Shown in pieces: positions 34,925 through 44,118 of a stretch of 64,000 nucleotides of DNA. The stretch covers positions 1,310,501-1,374,500 of the forward strand of contig NZ_NPDX01000001.1 of the NCBI RefSeq assembly GCF_002811945.1. Reading direction: 5' to 3'. The DNA comes from Leptospira harrisiae. GTDB taxonomy: Bacteria; Spirochaetota; Leptospiria; Leptospirales; Leptospiraceae. Position numbers and translations under genes: made by a program. Under the pieces are notes generated by a model that was not told the DNA's origin, ran no database searches, and saw only the letters and a list, made by a program, of their open reading frames with translations. Numbering within the stretch: the first letter of the stretch is position 1; the number at the start of each line of letters is the position of its first letter.

Positions 34925-35830
34925 TCAGTTTACTTCGTCTGAAAAATATTCCTCAGCATGATAGGAAGACCGAACCAGTGGACCAGAAGCTACAGTTTTG
35001 AATCCAGTTTGATAGGCAAATTCCTTCCAAAATTCAAAAGTTTCCGGTTTCACGAATTCCTGCACAGGGTAGTGAGTGGGTCCAGGTTGGAGGTATTGTC
35101 CAATGGTTAACATCCGAACTCCATGAGCATAGAGATCTTCCAAACATTGTTTTACATCTTCTTCTTTTTCCCCAAGTCCCAAAATGATCCCACTTTTTGT
35201 AAGGAAACCATGTTTTGCAATATGGGAAAGTACCTCAAGTGATCGTTTGTAGTTCTTCTGGGGTGTGATCGTGCGAAAAAGTCTCTCCACAGTTTCGATG
35301 TTATGATTGATGATATTGGGTTTTGCGGCATAAAGAATTTGTAAGGAATCTTCTTTGGCCTTAAAATCAGGGATAAGAACTTCTATGGAACATGTAGGAC
35401 GATACGATTTGATTTTCGTAATGGTTTCTGCAAAGTGTCCAGCTCCGCCATCTTTTAGATCGTCTCGGTTCACAGCAGTCAGAACCACATGGCGGAGTTC
35501 GAGTTCTGCGACGGACCTTGCGACTCGTTCGGGTTCCTCCGAATCAAGCGGGTTTGGTTTTCCAAAAGCCACATCGCAGTATTGGCATCGCCTTGTGCAA
35601 ATATCACCCGACAACATATAAGTGGCTGTTTTACGGTTCCAACAATGGTTGAGGTTCGGGCAACTGGCTGATTCGCAAACAGTATGGAGTTTTTTGGATT
35701 CCACCTCATCCCTCACCTTGGCTAGAGCATCTCCTTCCGTCGGAAAACTCACTCGCACCTTCATCCACTCGGGAAGGTCCACTCGGGGGCTGATATTTTT
35801 AGAGCGAGGTTTCTTTTTTAACGGATTCAT
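34925..35830 (-). CDS. lipA: lipoyl synthase
   Basis: 301 residues from the ATG at 35830. The upstream in-frame extension to 35983 is rejected because it does not look like LipA and crosses the divergent gene. LipA inserts two sulfurs into protein-bound octanoate using two 4Fe-4S clusters. The auxiliary cluster motif CX4CX5C (C52, C57, C63) and the radical SAM motif CX3CX2C (C78, C82, C85) are both intact, as are the C-terminal RSSYHAEE serine region and GLGEKEEDV. It is divergent from the pseudouridine synthase (49-bp gap) and followed by a 98-aa unknown gene. Confidence 0.97.
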   Translation of the reverse strand: MNPLKKKPRSKNISPRVDLPEWMKVRVSFPTEGDALAKVRDEVESKKLHTVCESASCPNLNHCWNRKTATYMLSGDICTRRCQYCDVAFGKPNPLDSEEPERVARSVAELELRHVVLTAVNRDDLKDGGAGHFAETITKIKSYRPTCSIEVLIPDFKAKEDSLQILYAAKPNIINHNIETVERLFRTITPQKNYKRSLEVLSHIAKHGFLTKSGIILGLGEKEEDVKQCLEDLYAHGVRMLTIGQYLQPGPTHYPVQEFVKPETFEFWKEFAYQTGFKTVASGPLVRSSYHAEEYFSDEVN

Positions 35831-35879
35831 ACCTTCTTTAGACTTTTTGAAATGAGGCCACTTTGTAAAATGGAAAATC

Positions 35880-36623
35880 ATGAGGATCAACGCATTTCTA
35901 GCCAAATTAGGTCTCGGTTCCCGAAGAAAAGTAGAAGAATTGGTTCTCTCTGGCAGAATCAAAATCAACGGAAGCACCATCACTGACCTTTCTTTTCAGG
36001 TCGAAGAAACCGATTCAGTGAGTTTCGATGGGAAAAAGGTACAAATGGATGAGGACTCGCTAAAACGACCCAAAATCATTGCCTTCAATAAGCCAGCAGG
36101 TTACCTAACTTCCCACGAAGATAAGTTCCATGAGAATACAATCTTTTCACTTTTGCCGGAAGGTTTTCAAAAATACAATTATGCGGGTCGTTTGGATTTG
36201 GATTCACGTGGGCTTTTGCTTTTATCGATTGATGGAGATTTTATCCAAAAAGTCACACACCCAAGAAACAAAATAGATAAAGAGTATATCATCAGTTTGA
36301 GACAACCAGTGGCTTGGAAGAGTATTGCCGACGAGTTTATGTTAGGTGTAAGGGAAGGGGGAGACACTCTCAGAGCACTTTCTGTAAAACCAGCAAATGT
36401 AATGCCGGAAAAAACGAACCCCGGTTTCACAAGTTATCTAAGTATCATCCTAAAAGAAGGAAAAAAACGACAAATCCGTAGGATGTGCAAAGCCAAGGAT
36501 TTGGTGGTTCTTGATCTCTATCGAATTCGGATCGGAAAATTGGATTTACGTGACTTTGTTCTAGAGGAAGGCAAATATAAGGTTGTGACAGAAGAACAGG
36601 TTCTTGGAAAACCGACGGCTTAA
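35880..36623 (+). CDS. 23S/16S rRNA pseudouridine synthase, RsuA/RluB family
   Basis: A 247-residue enzyme: N-terminal S4 RNA-binding domain (about 1-48, MRINAFLAKLGLGSRRKVEE) and a catalytic domain with GRLDLDSRGLLLLS (catalytic Asp about 104) and the later KEGKKRQIRRM block. These are the RsuA/RluB/RluE signatures; which rRNA site is modified cannot be told. It is divergent from lipA. The ATG at 35880 is the first codon after the lipA leader. Confidence 0.93.
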   Translation: MRINAFLAKLGLGSRRKVEELVLSGRIKINGSTITDLSFQVEETDSVSFDGKKVQMDEDSLKRPKIIAFNKPAGYLTSHEDKFHENTIFSLLPEGFQKYNYAGRLDLDSRGLLLLSIDGDFIQKVTHPRNKIDKEYIISLRQPVAWKSIADEFMLGVREGGDTLRALSVKPANVMPEKTNPGFTSYLSIILKEGKKRQIRRMCKAKDLVVLDLYRIRIGKLDLRDFVLEEGKYKVVTEEQVLGKPTA

Positions 36624-36679
36624 TTTAGTTGAAGAATCCAATCCACTCTTAAAATTGTGAGGTTAGGGGATTTGTTTTT

Positions 36680-37705
36680 TTGAAATCAAAACCGTTTTTA
36701 TTTTATCCAGTGGTTCTGTTTTTATTTATCTTTGTCGTAGATAAAATTTTTCTTTTGCCTGTCTTTCACAATGATTTTCTTCAGGCGGGGAATTCTGTTT
36801 TTTATTACCAAAGAAAGGTATTGGCTGATCGACTTCTTGCAGATAAGGAAGCCCAAGAGAAGAACTTAGCACTTGTTTTTGGAGATTCTAGGTCCTATCC
36901 TTTTTCGGAACTTGGTATTCCGGATAACTACAAAAAAAATTGGACTCTCTACAACTTTAGCAGTCCCCAAGGAATTCCAATGAATTCCTATATCCAATTA
37001 AAGGATTTATTGGAGAAGGGTGTCACTCCTGAGTTTGTCATTCTTTCTCTCAGTCCAGAGGCTTTCGATGACAATAAAGGTTTTATTCTTTCTCCCTTCC
37101 TACGTATGGGTTGTAACAAAGAGTGTATGGACATCGTCTGGAAAGACATCCCTCTCAAAGAAAAATGGACTTACTTTTTGGATAAACTCTTTGTGATCCG
37201 CAGTATGGAATTGAATTTATCTTTGCTTGGTTCTCGGCTCAAACAAGGGAAATTAAAAGAATACAAATCTAAATACAACCAAGAGTTTCAACTCATCAAT
37301 TTTAGTAAAGGTGAGTATCTGATGTATGGAGTTCAGTCCAACCCTATTGAAAAAATCAAAAAAGATACTCTTCGTATCGGTAGTTTGTATATGAGTTCTT
37401 ATGCAATAGGCGAGTCACAAAAACCTTATGTGGAAGCATTTTTAGAACTCACTCGAAAAAATAAAATCAAAACCTTAGTTCTTTGGCCGAAGGTTTATGG
37501 TGATTATTACAAGTATTATGAAAAATTTCATATTAAGGAAGTTTGGTGGGAACCCATTGAGTCTATGTCTACTTCGTATGGAGCTTACACACTCAATTGG
37601 AATAAACCCGGAACTTGTGATTTATTTAACGATGCCTCACACCAATCTGCTTTTTGTTTTATCGACCAAATGAAAGAAATTTGGGTAACTTACGCTGAAA
37701 AGTAG
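36680..37705 (+). CDS. DUF1574 family protein
   Basis: A 341-residue protein of a family expanded in Leptospira. It has an N-terminal membrane segment (about 6-25) and then a body with VFGDSRSYPFS (about 72-82), a GDSx block like that of SGNH/GDSL hydrolases, and a late D-A-S-H (about 322-326) that could complete an Asp/His pair. The role is unknown; SGNH-like envelope acyl modification is an inference. TTG start at 36680, 56 bp after the pseudouridine synthase; the ribosome site is poor. The HPP gene follows 40 bp downstream. Confidence 0.8.
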   Translation: MKSKPFLFYPVVLFLFIFVVDKIFLLPVFHNDFLQAGNSVFYYQRKVLADRLLADKEAQEKNLALVFGDSRSYPFSELGIPDNYKKNWTLYNFSSPQGIPMNSYIQLKDLLEKGVTPEFVILSLSPEAFDDNKGFILSPFLRMGCNKECMDIVWKDIPLKEKWTYFLDKLFVIRSMELNLSLLGSRLKQGKLKEYKSKYNQEFQLINFSKGEYLMYGVQSNPIEKIKKDTLRIGSLYMSSYAIGESQKPYVEAFLELTRKNKIKTLVLWPKVYGDYYKYYEKFHIKEVWWEPIESMSTSYGAYTLNWNKPGTCDLFNDASHQSAFCFIDQMKEIWVTYAEK

Positions 37706-37745
37706 ATTTAAGAATATACCTTATAAAATCAAAGCCCCTCTTCGA

Positions 37746-38219
37746 ATGGATCGCCCTAGACGGTCCCTTCGATTTGCAATTTGGAGTTTGATAAGTAGTA
37801 CTGTATCTATTTGGTCTATCCTTGCCATTACCAACTTGTCTGGGCATTCCCTTCTGATTGGTTCGTTTGGAGCTACAGCTGTTTTACTTTTTGCTGTCCC
37901 TGATGCTCCACTTTCCCAACCCCGAAATTTGATTGGTGGGCATTTGATCTCTGCTACCATTGCTGTGATCCTTGTGGCCACACTGGGAACCAATTTTTTC
38001 ACCATTGGAATTTCTGTGGGACTTTCGATTTTTGTGATGTATATGACTCACACCTTACACCCACCAGGTGGCGCGACAGCTATGATTGGAGTTCTTGGAG
38101 GGGTGGGAGTGGATTTTATTTTGTTCCCCGTTTTTATTGGGGTGATGATTCTACTTGTAAATGCATTACTCGTGAATAATTTGGTCCACCACCGAAAATA
38201 TCCGGTGGTGTGGTTTTAG
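37746..38219 (+). CDS. HPP family membrane protein
   Basis: A 157-residue integral membrane protein with four to five hydrophobic segments and the family HPP signature in HTLHPPGGATA (about 99-109). Members are nitrite/other transporters in plastids and of unknown role in bacteria. ATG start without a clear ribosome site; a non-ATG start up to 17 codons earlier is possible. The last codons form an 8-bp stem (38187-38210) followed by TGGTTTT, so its terminator seems to overlap the coding end. Confidence 0.85.
   Translation: MDRPRRSLRFAIWSLISSTVSIWSILAITNLSGHSLLIGSFGATAVLLFAVPDAPLSQPRNLIGGHLISATIAVILVATLGTNFFTIGISVGLSIFVMYMTHTLHPPGGATAMIGVLGGVGVDFILFPVFIGVMILLVNALLVNNLVHHRKYPVVWF
38187..38215 (+). 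terminator. terminator overlapping the end of the HPP gene
   Basis: CACCACCG (38187-38194) / CGGTGGTG (38203-38210), loop of 8, followed by TGGTTTT. It sits inside the last ten codons of the HPP gene and faces the convergent transaldolase gene. Confidence 0.6.
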
Positions 38220-38223
38220 CGTT

Positions 38224-38868
38224 CTACCAGTTTAATTTTTTAGAGTCTTCCACAAACTTTGCAAGTCCACTGTCAGTGAGTGGGTGTTTGAAAAGCATTT
38301 CAAATACGGAATAAGGTAGGGTAACACAATCTGCCCCACGAAGAGCCACTTCTTTGAAGTGGATGGGATGGCGTACTGAAGCCGCAAGGATTTGTGTTTC
38401 GATACCGTAGTTATCATAAATGTCTCGGATCTCCGAAATCAGCTCCAATCCATCATATCCAATATCATCCAATCGTCCTACAAAAGGAGAGATAAAACTA
38501 GCACCTGCTTTGGCAGCAAGTAGAGCTTGATTGGCAGTAAAACAAAGTGTTACGTTGGTTTGGATTCCTTGATCGGAAAAAGCTTTTACAGCTTTGATTC
38601 CTTCTGGAATCAGAGGAACTTTTACGACAACGTTTTCAGCTATTTTAGAAAGTTCTAAACCTTCTTTGATCATCGTGGGAGCGTCGGTTGCAAGAACTTC
38701 TGCACTCACAGGTCCTTTTACAAAACTACAAATTTCTTTGATGACTTCCGTGAACTTACGGCCTGATTTTGCGATGATGGATGGGTTGGTGGTGATTCCG
38801 TCTAGGAGACCAAGTTCATGGACTTTTTTGATTTCGTCTATGTTGGCTGTGTCTAAAAATAAATTCAT
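38224..38868 (-). CDS. transaldolase (TalC/Fsa-type)
   Basis: A 214-residue short transaldolase of the pentose phosphate pathway or a fructose-6-phosphate aldolase. Motifs: [13 protein letters not shown] (1-13), [14 protein letters not shown] (about 23-36), SAEVLA, the Schiff-base Lys in VVVKVPL (about 83-89), [29 protein letters not shown] (split about 105-133). Length and motifs fit the class-V/TalC group rather than the long TalB type. Whether it is transaldolase or F6P aldolase cannot be decided by eye. It is on the minus strand, convergent with HPP. Confidence 0.93.
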   Translation of the reverse strand: MNLFLDTANIDEIKKVHELGLLDGITTNPSIIAKSGRKFTEVIKEICSFVKGPVSAEVLATDAPTMIKEGLELSKIAENVVVKVPLIPEGIKAVKAFSDQGIQTNVTLCFTANQALLAAKAGASFISPFVGRLDDIGYDGLELISEIRDIYDNYGIETQILAASVRHPIHFKEVALRGADCVTLPYSVFEMLFKHPLTDSGLAKFVEDSKKLNW

Positions 38869-38918
38869 TTTGCCTCGTATGGATGGCTTGGATTGCCAAG
38901 CCTCACGAGACAGGGTAA

Positions 38919-39590
38919 CTACGGGATTAAATCCCGCAAGGTTTTTGTTTCTTGAACACTAAAGAAATCGACATAATCCTTCGCGATGATCTCTTTTAAG
39001 TTCGCAGAAAAATAATCGATACGGCGAGTGTAGGGTGCTTTTTTGTATCCTTCTCTCCAAACTACAGCAAATCCACCACGAGGAGGGTTCTCACGTCTTT
39101 CTACAAGTTCCCAAATGGCAGCTCCAGAAACCTTATCGTCTCCGATGGCCTCTTTTCTGGGTTTCCCATATTTCTTTTCCATCTTCTCTTTGATTTTATC
39201 TGATGGAACTAAGTTGAAAGTCACACCTACGGAGAATAGGATTCCATTTTCACGAAATTCGGTTTGTCCATCGATGGAAGGATCGGTTTCTGCAGTGCCT
39301 TCCCTTTTCGGGCGAACTTCTTTGAGTAATTCTGGAGTTTTATAAAAACGGTAAAGATAAAAGATTCCATTTCTTTTAATAAGAAGGCTTTCCTCTTTTT
39401 TTTCATTTAAGAGTTCGATCTTTTCCTTTGATTCCGGATTGGTAGCCATAGACAAAAATTTTTCACGGATGGATTCAAAGGTCATTCCCCAAGAAGCTTC
39501 TGCAAATCCATCCAAACTATTTGGCATTTCTGTTTGGGCGCTAAGAAGTCCAGGGACTAGGAAAAGAAGGAAAACCAGATATTTCTTCAT
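38919..39590 (-). CDS. exported hypothetical protein
   Basis: About 223 residues from the ATG at 39590, chosen because it opens a signal peptide ([19 protein letters not shown], cleavage after LSA). The longer frame to 39809 lies inside the next gene. The mature part begins [24 protein letters not shown], a pattern seen in several Leptospira exported proteins, and has a Lys/Glu-rich central region. No enzyme motif. It follows the membrane protein at 39634 on the same strand (43-bp gap). Confidence 0.78.
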   Translation of the reverse strand: MKKYLVFLLFLVPGLLSAQTEMPNSLDGFAEASWGMTFESIREKFLSMATNPESKEKIELLNEKKEESLLIKRNGIFYLYRFYKTPELLKEVRPKREGTAETDPSIDGQTEFRENGILFSVGVTFNLVPSDKIKEKMEKKYGKPRKEAIGDDKVSGAAIWELVERRENPPRGGFAVVWREGYKKAPYTRRIDYFSANLKEIIAKDYVDFFSVQETKTLRDLIP

Positions 39591-39633
39591 ATGATTTCTA
39601 TCGGTCAAAGTGAGAAAAAAGAGAACCTGTTTC

Positions 39634-40350
39634 TTACTTAAAATCGTCTCGGAAAGGGTCGTCTCCCAATCCAAAGTCATCGGCTTCTTCCGTAAATGGT
39701 CCCTCATCTTCCTCTTCCCAACCATCGTTTTGTGCTGAATTGGAAGTCGCCGAAGGTGCCCCCCAGTCATCTTCCGATTCATAGGAATAGGAAGTGTCAT
39801 TTTCTTCAAAACTCATTCCGAAGATAGGTTCTCTATTCCAAAGAAACACAAGAACTGGAATTTGGAAAAGAACGAGAAGTAAATAAAACAAAAAGAAAAG
39901 ATCACGATCCAAGCCGTAGTGAACAGCACCCGCAGATAAATTCCCTAAAGCAAGGCCAGAGAGTATCGGCTTCGCTAATGCGAGGTATTTTTCACCACGG
40001 TAAGCCTCTTTTAAAAACGGAAAGGAAAAGAAAAGTGCCAAAAAGAAAATCGGCATATGGAAGATATGTTCGAATGGCCCAGGCCCTTTTTCTCCAAGGA
40101 CGGACCCAAGAAGGGACCAAAGCCAAACAAGAAGGGCACTTCCGAAAAAGGCCCCACTTCCGTAGATTAAATTTCCACCTGATTCCAAAACATCCAAACA
40201 AATGCGAAATACATCCGCACGAATGTCTGTGAGTTCTTCTCTGCGGTAATTTGTTTTTTTTGAAAAGAATAGAATCTTTACATAATACACAATGACCGCT
40301 GTCACCAAACAAAAGAAGGTGAGAAATAGGAGGAAAAGAAAAAATTCCAT
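39634..40350 (-). CDS. hypothetical membrane protein
   Basis: A 238-residue protein with about five hydrophobic segments (within 1-165) and an acidic cytosolic C-tail of about 55 residues rich in Asp, Glu, Ser and Gly. The start ATG shares a base with the purH stop (TAATG), so it is translationally coupled to purine genes, though no purine-related motif is seen. The family is not recognised (Yip1-like topology is possible). Confidence 0.72.
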   Translation of the reverse strand: MEFFLFLLFLTFFCLVTAVIVYYVKILFFSKKTNYRREELTDIRADVFRICLDVLESGGNLIYGSGAFFGSALLVWLWSLLGSVLGEKGPGPFEHIFHMPIFFLALFFSFPFLKEAYRGEKYLALAKPILSGLALGNLSAGAVHYGLDRDLFFLFYLLLVLFQIPVLVFLWNREPIFGMSFEENDTSYSYESEDDWGAPSATSNSAQNDGWEEEDEGPFTEEADDFGLGDDPFRDDFK

Positions 40351-41891
40351 TAGTGACGGAAATGCCTCATTCCAGTGAACACCATAATCAAACCATGTTC
40401 GTCTGCGGCTTGGATGACTTCTTCATCACGGATGGATCCGCCTGGTTGGATGATGGCTTTTGCACCCACTTTGGCAATGGCATCAATTCCATCACGAAAT
40501 GGAAAAAATGCATCACTCCCCACGTAAGATCCTACAACAGAGAGTCCCACTTTTTGTGCTTTCATGGCACCAAGTTCCACCGAATCCACTCGAGACATTT
40601 GTCCCGCTCCAATTCCAAGAGTTGAGTTTTGGTCTGTATACACAATGGCATTGGATTTGATAAACTTCACACAGTTCCAAGCAAACATCAATCCTTCCAA
40701 GTCATCTGCGGTTGGTTGTTTTTTTGAAACAATTTTGAGTTTGTCTTTTGTAATTAGATCATAGTCACGATTTTGAATGAGAAGTCCATGATGGAGAGAA
40801 CGTAAATCTAGTTCATCCAAAGCTTCGTCAAATTTGGCAATCGGAATCAAACGAATATTAGGTTTTTTCCCGAAAATCTCCAAAGCCTCCTCTGAAAAAC
40901 TTTCGGCAATTACACCTTCTACAAAGTTTTTTGTGATTTCTTCTGCGGCATCTTTTTCCACACGACCATGAATTCCAATGATTCCACCAAAAGCAGAAAT
41001 AGGATCTGTTTTTCTGGCAAGTTCAAAGGATTCGAGGACATTTTCTCCAAAAGCAATTCCACATGGGTTTAAGTGTTTGACTATGGAAACTGCATTTTTA
41101 GGAAGTAGGCTTGCTACGTGAAATGCGGCATCAAAATCCAACATATTATTGAAAGAGAGTTCTTTTCCTTGTAAGGCTTCAAACTGTGATTTGATAAATA
41201 GTGGTTCGTAAAATGCTGCATCTTGGTGTGGATTTTCTCCATACCTAAGTTTTTGTTTTTTATTAAAGGCAAAAGTGATTTTATCAGGATATTTGATATC
41301 TAACTTCTTATTAAAGAAAGTGGAAATAGCTGAGTCATAAGAAGCAGTTTCAGAAAAAACTTTGGCTGCGTATTGAAATGCAGTTTCTCTGGAAACTTTT
41401 CCTTTGTTTGCCGTAAACTCTGATTGGAAAGATTCGTAGTCTTTTGGATCCGTAAGAACAACAACGTTTTTATGGTTTTTTGCCGCCGAACGGAGCATAG
41501 ACGGTCCACCAATATCGATGTTTTCGATGGCATCTTCTAGGGTTACATCTGGTTTCATGACTGTTTTTACAAATGGATAAAGGTTCACAATCACAAGTGT
41601 GATAGGAACAATTCCATTCGTTTCCATTTGTTTTACATGGTCAGGGTTTGTTGTGTCACCAAGAAGACCCCCGTGGATTTTTGGGTGCAGGGTTTTCACA
41701 CGGCCATGAAGGATTTCTGGAAAACCAGTAAACTCATCTACCTTTTTCACAGGAATTCCTGCTTTGGAGAGGGCATCATAGGTTCCGCCTGTGGAAAGAA
41801 TTTCCACTCCGTTTTTGGCAAGGAAGGAACAGATCTCTGTAATTCCGGCTTTATCGGATACGGATACGAGTGCTCGTTTGATTTCGATCAT
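40350..41891 (-). CDS. purH: bifunctional AICAR formyltransferase / IMP cyclohydrolase
   Basis: 513 residues, the normal length; catalyses the last two steps of de novo IMP synthesis. N-terminal MGS-like cyclohydrolase domain (about 1-125; [37 protein letters not shown]) and C-terminal formyltransferase domain (about 130-513; [23 protein letters not shown], and [27 protein letters not shown]). All motif blocks are present. It overlaps purN by 4 bp upstream and the membrane protein by one base downstream. Confidence 0.97.
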   Translation of the reverse strand: MIEIKRALVSVSDKAGITEICSFLAKNGVEILSTGGTYDALSKAGIPVKKVDEFTGFPEILHGRVKTLHPKIHGGLLGDTTNPDHVKQMETNGIVPITLVIVNLYPFVKTVMKPDVTLEDAIENIDIGGPSMLRSAAKNHKNVVVLTDPKDYESFQSEFTANKGKVSRETAFQYAAKVFSETASYDSAISTFFNKKLDIKYPDKITFAFNKKQKLRYGENPHQDAAFYEPLFIKSQFEALQGKELSFNNMLDFDAAFHVASLLPKNAVSIVKHLNPCGIAFGENVLESFELARKTDPISAFGGIIGIHGRVEKDAAEEITKNFVEGVIAESFSEEALEIFGKKPNIRLIPIAKFDEALDELDLRSLHHGLLIQNRDYDLITKDKLKIVSKKQPTADDLEGLMFAWNCVKFIKSNAIVYTDQNSTLGIGAGQMSRVDSVELGAMKAQKVGLSVVGSYVGSDAFFPFRDGIDAIAKVGAKAIIQPGGSIRDEEVIQAADEHGLIMVFTGMRHFRH

Positions 41892-42502
41892 TTTAGGATT
41901 TCTACCTTTCGTTCTTTGATTTTTAATTTATCTTCACAAAACAGTTGTATAGCGAGCGGAAGGATCTTGTGTTCTTCCGCAAGGATTGCAAGGGATAGTT
42001 CTTTTTCAGTCCATTCGGGGGCAATGGCAATCGCTTTTTGTAAGATGATGGGACCCGTGTCCACACCTTCCTCCACAAAATGAACCGTACACCCTGCAAC
42101 TTTTACCCCATAGTCCAGGGCTTGTTTTTGGGAATCGAGGCCCGGGAAGGAAGGGAGGAGGCTCGGGTGGACATTGATGATTTTGTTTTTAAACATTCGG
42201 ACAAATTCTGGTTTTAAGATCCTCATATAGCCGCAAGCCACAATCAGGTCTGGGTCAAAACTCTCCACTTCCGTAAGTAGATCCTTATGGTATTCTGTCT
42301 TTTGGGAATAGGTGGCGTAAGGAATGACCTTTGTCGGGATTCCAAAGGATTTGGCAATGCCTAAGGCTTTCGCCTCTGGGTTGTCGGTCACAAGGGCAAC
42401 CAAGTCGACCTTTAGCTTTTTTTTACGAATGTACTCGACGGAAGCGGTAAAATTGGACCCTCTGCCCGAGGCCAAAAAAACGAGACGTTTTATTTTTCCC
42501 AT
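41888..42502 (-). CDS. purN: phosphoribosylglycinamide formyltransferase
   Basis: 204 residues; third step of purine synthesis using 10-formyl-THF. Motifs: [12 protein letters not shown] (about 9-20), the catalytic stretch [14 protein letters not shown] (about 109-122, Asn and His) and VDTGPII (about 146-152, Asp). It is the first gene of a purN-purH operon. The start ATG is at 42502, divergent from fliS with a 77-bp gap. Confidence 0.96.
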   Translation of the reverse strand: MGKIKRLVFLASGRGSNFTASVEYIRKKKLKVDLVALVTDNPEAKALGIAKSFGIPTKVIPYATYSQKTEYHKDLLTEVESFDPDLIVACGYMRILKPEFVRMFKNKIINVHPSLLPSFPGLDSQKQALDYGVKVAGCTVHFVEEGVDTGPIILQKAIAIAPEWTEKELSLAILAEEHKILPLAIQLFCEDKLKIKERKVEILK

Positions 42503-42579
42503 GTGATATTCTAAGAATATTCACTCGGGTCATTAAGCAAGTATCCTTTTTGGTCGATGGGAATACTCAGGAGAAAAAA

Positions 42580-43026
42580 ATGTCGCTTGCGAGAAAAACC
42601 GGTGCCTCTGCTTACAATGAATACAAAGCCAATGAGATATCTACCGTTAGCCAAATCAAACTGATTGTGATGCTCTTTGACGGAGCCATCCGATTTTTAG
42701 GTGTGGCAAAAGACAATATGACTCCCCGAAAGTATGATGTTGTGAATAACAATATCATCAAAACTCAAGACATCATTACGGAACTTCTCCTCTCTCTCAA
42801 TATGGAAGAAGGGAAGGAAGTTGCAAACAATCTATTGTCCTTATATGTTTATCTGAAAAAAAGATTACTAGAAGCCAATATGCGTAAGGACAAGGCCATC
42901 ATCGAAGAATGCATTAAAATCCTTATCGAGTTAAAAATATCCTGGGAAGAACTAGAGAAAAAAGACACCCCGAATCCTAGTTCGACGCCTGGAACGCGTC
43001 CGACTGGAATCTCTATCACAGGTTAA
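42580..43026 (+). CDS. fliS: flagellin chaperone FliS
   Basis: 148 residues from the ATG at 42580 (CAGGAG 8 bases upstream). FliS keeps flagellin soluble and delivers it for export. The family pattern is present: AYNEYKANEISTVSQIKLIVMLFDGAIRFLG (split about 9-39) and a helical second half LLLSLNMEEGKEVANNLLSLYVYLKKRLLEAN. The last 20 residues are Pro/Thr-rich. It is the first of three overlapping genes (TAATG to the next). Confidence 0.93.
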   Translation: MSLARKTGASAYNEYKANEISTVSQIKLIVMLFDGAIRFLGVAKDNMTPRKYDVVNNNIIKTQDIITELLLSLNMEEGKEVANNLLSLYVYLKKRLLEANMRKDKAIIEECIKILIELKISWEELEKKDTPNPSSTPGTRPTGISITG

Positions 43027-43451
43027 TGAATCGCTTTATGATTTCCGCAAGACACTCCACAAAACAACTTCTGCAAAAAAAGATCCAATACTTGGATTCA
43101 CTAATCTCCAACTTAAAACGAGAAGAAGAACTACTTTCCTATCGAGATGCTGATTCTGCAGTGAAGATTGAATTCAAAAATGAAATCATTGTTCGAAAGT
43201 TGGAAGCCGTAGATCGGGAAATTTGGGAAAAAGGGGATAAGGAAATTCATTCCGAAGAAGAAATCGCCATTTCTGAAACTGTATTCCAAAAGTTGGACGA
43301 AGCGAGAAGTCTTCAACAGAAAGTACAAGAATTACTTGTATTTGAAATGAATGAGAGTAAAAAAGAATATTGGGAATTCAGTATCAAACGTCGATTGAAA
43401 TCACATTTGATCCAGTCCTCTGGCCTCTCATGGACAAAAAATTACTGTTAA
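43026..43451 (+). CDS. FliT/FlgN-like helical protein (putative flagellar chaperone)
   Basis: A 141-residue almost entirely helical protein, rich in Lys, Glu, Leu and Gln; start ATG overlaps the fliS stop by one base. Size, charge pattern and position after fliS match FliT/FlgN-type export chaperones, but no diagnostic motif was seen, so this is inference from context. The C-terminus overlaps the J-domain gene by 22 bp, so all three genes are probably translated in tandem. First about 20 residues are basic. Confidence 0.6.
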   Translation: MNRFMISARHSTKQLLQKKIQYLDSLISNLKREEELLSYRDADSAVKIEFKNEIIVRKLEAVDREIWEKGDKEIHSEEEIAISETVFQKLDEARSLQQKVQELLVFEMNESKKEYWEFSIKRRLKSHLIQSSGLSWTKNYC

Positions 43452-43960
43452 ATGATTCTCTCCATTTTTTAGGCCTTAATCCAGGGTTTACAGAATTTGA
43501 ACTCAAAGAGTCCTATCATAAATTAGCGAAAAAATACCATCCCGATTCTGGTGAGTTCACGAGTGATGTGATGTTTTTGGAACTAAACAAACACTACGAA
43601 TCATTAAAAGATTTCCTTCTGATCCATTCGGAAGAGGAATTTATTGGAACAGAGGTTCGGGAAGATCTTGGTTCTTTTGATAAAAATAATCTATATACAA
43701 AACCATCCAAAGACCCTGTATTTCACGAATACAAACTGGCCAAAGAAAAAGAAACAGAGGCCATATTGCATTATTATGAAAAACGAAACCTACATCCCAT
43801 TGAACTCTCGGAAAGTTTAAATAAGGAACTTGTACAATTGCGAAAGGACTTAGAACCAGTTCTATCTGTATACGCAGAGATTTTAAAAAAACATCCCACA
43901 AGCCTTTGGGCCAGTGATGCCAAAGATTCCTTTGAACGACTTCGTGTTTGGTGGAGTTAA
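43430..43960 (+). CDS. J-domain protein
   Basis: About 176 residues from the ATG at 43430; an upstream in-frame ATG at 43370 has no support. The N-terminal J domain (about 10-65) has FLGLNPGFTEFELKESYHKLAKKYHPDSG, split at 12-39, including the essential HPD loop (about 36-38) that activates Hsp70 ATPase. The rest is a charged helical region with no zinc-finger or DnaJ C-domain, so it is a type III J protein. Its place behind fliS suggests a co-chaperone for flagellar proteins. Confidence 0.85.
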   Translation: MDKKLLLNDSLHFLGLNPGFTEFELKESYHKLAKKYHPDSGEFTSDVMFLELNKHYESLKDFLLIHSEEEFIGTEVREDLGSFDKNNLYTKPSKDPVFHEYKLAKEKETEAILHYYEKRNLHPIELSESLNKELVQLRKDLEPVLSVYAEILKKHPTSLWASDAKDSFERLRVWWS

Positions 43961-44017
43961 CAAAATCTTTTCCAAAGAGAATTGTTGAAAGTAACAAAGA
44001 TATATTGGATCATAAAA

Positions 44018-44042
44018 AAAAGCCGAGAAAGTCTCGGCTTTT
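44018..44042. terminator. strong bidirectional terminator
   Basis: Perfect 11-bp stem AAAAGCCGAGA/TCTCGGCTTTT (44018-44028 with 44032-44042) with A-tract before and T-tract after, between the convergent J-domain and dctM genes. Confidence 0.9.
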
Positions 44043-44050
44043 CTAAGGAA

Positions 44051-44103
44051 ATTCTTTTTGTCACCAATCATCCTAATATCTAGATGATTAGGACAAAAAG
44101 AAT
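44051..44103. repeat. long imperfect inverted repeat
   Basis: ATTCTTTTTG (44051-44060) pairs with CAAAAAGAAT (44094-44103) and TCCTAAT (44071-44077) with ATTAGGA (44087-44093), with a 10-nt bulge on one arm and a 9-nt loop. It lies just past the dctM stop and may act as a second terminator or mRNA stabiliser. Confidence 0.6.
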
Positions 44104-44118
44104 TATATGTCTACCTGG

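Noticed and set aside
35831..35983. N-terminal extension of lipA
   Set aside because: Hydrophobic, LipA-unlike sequence that overlaps the start of the divergent gene; the ATG at 35830 gives the family N-terminus.
39591..39809. 73-residue extension of the exported protein
   Set aside because: It lies inside the coding region of the next gene and precedes an obvious signal peptide.
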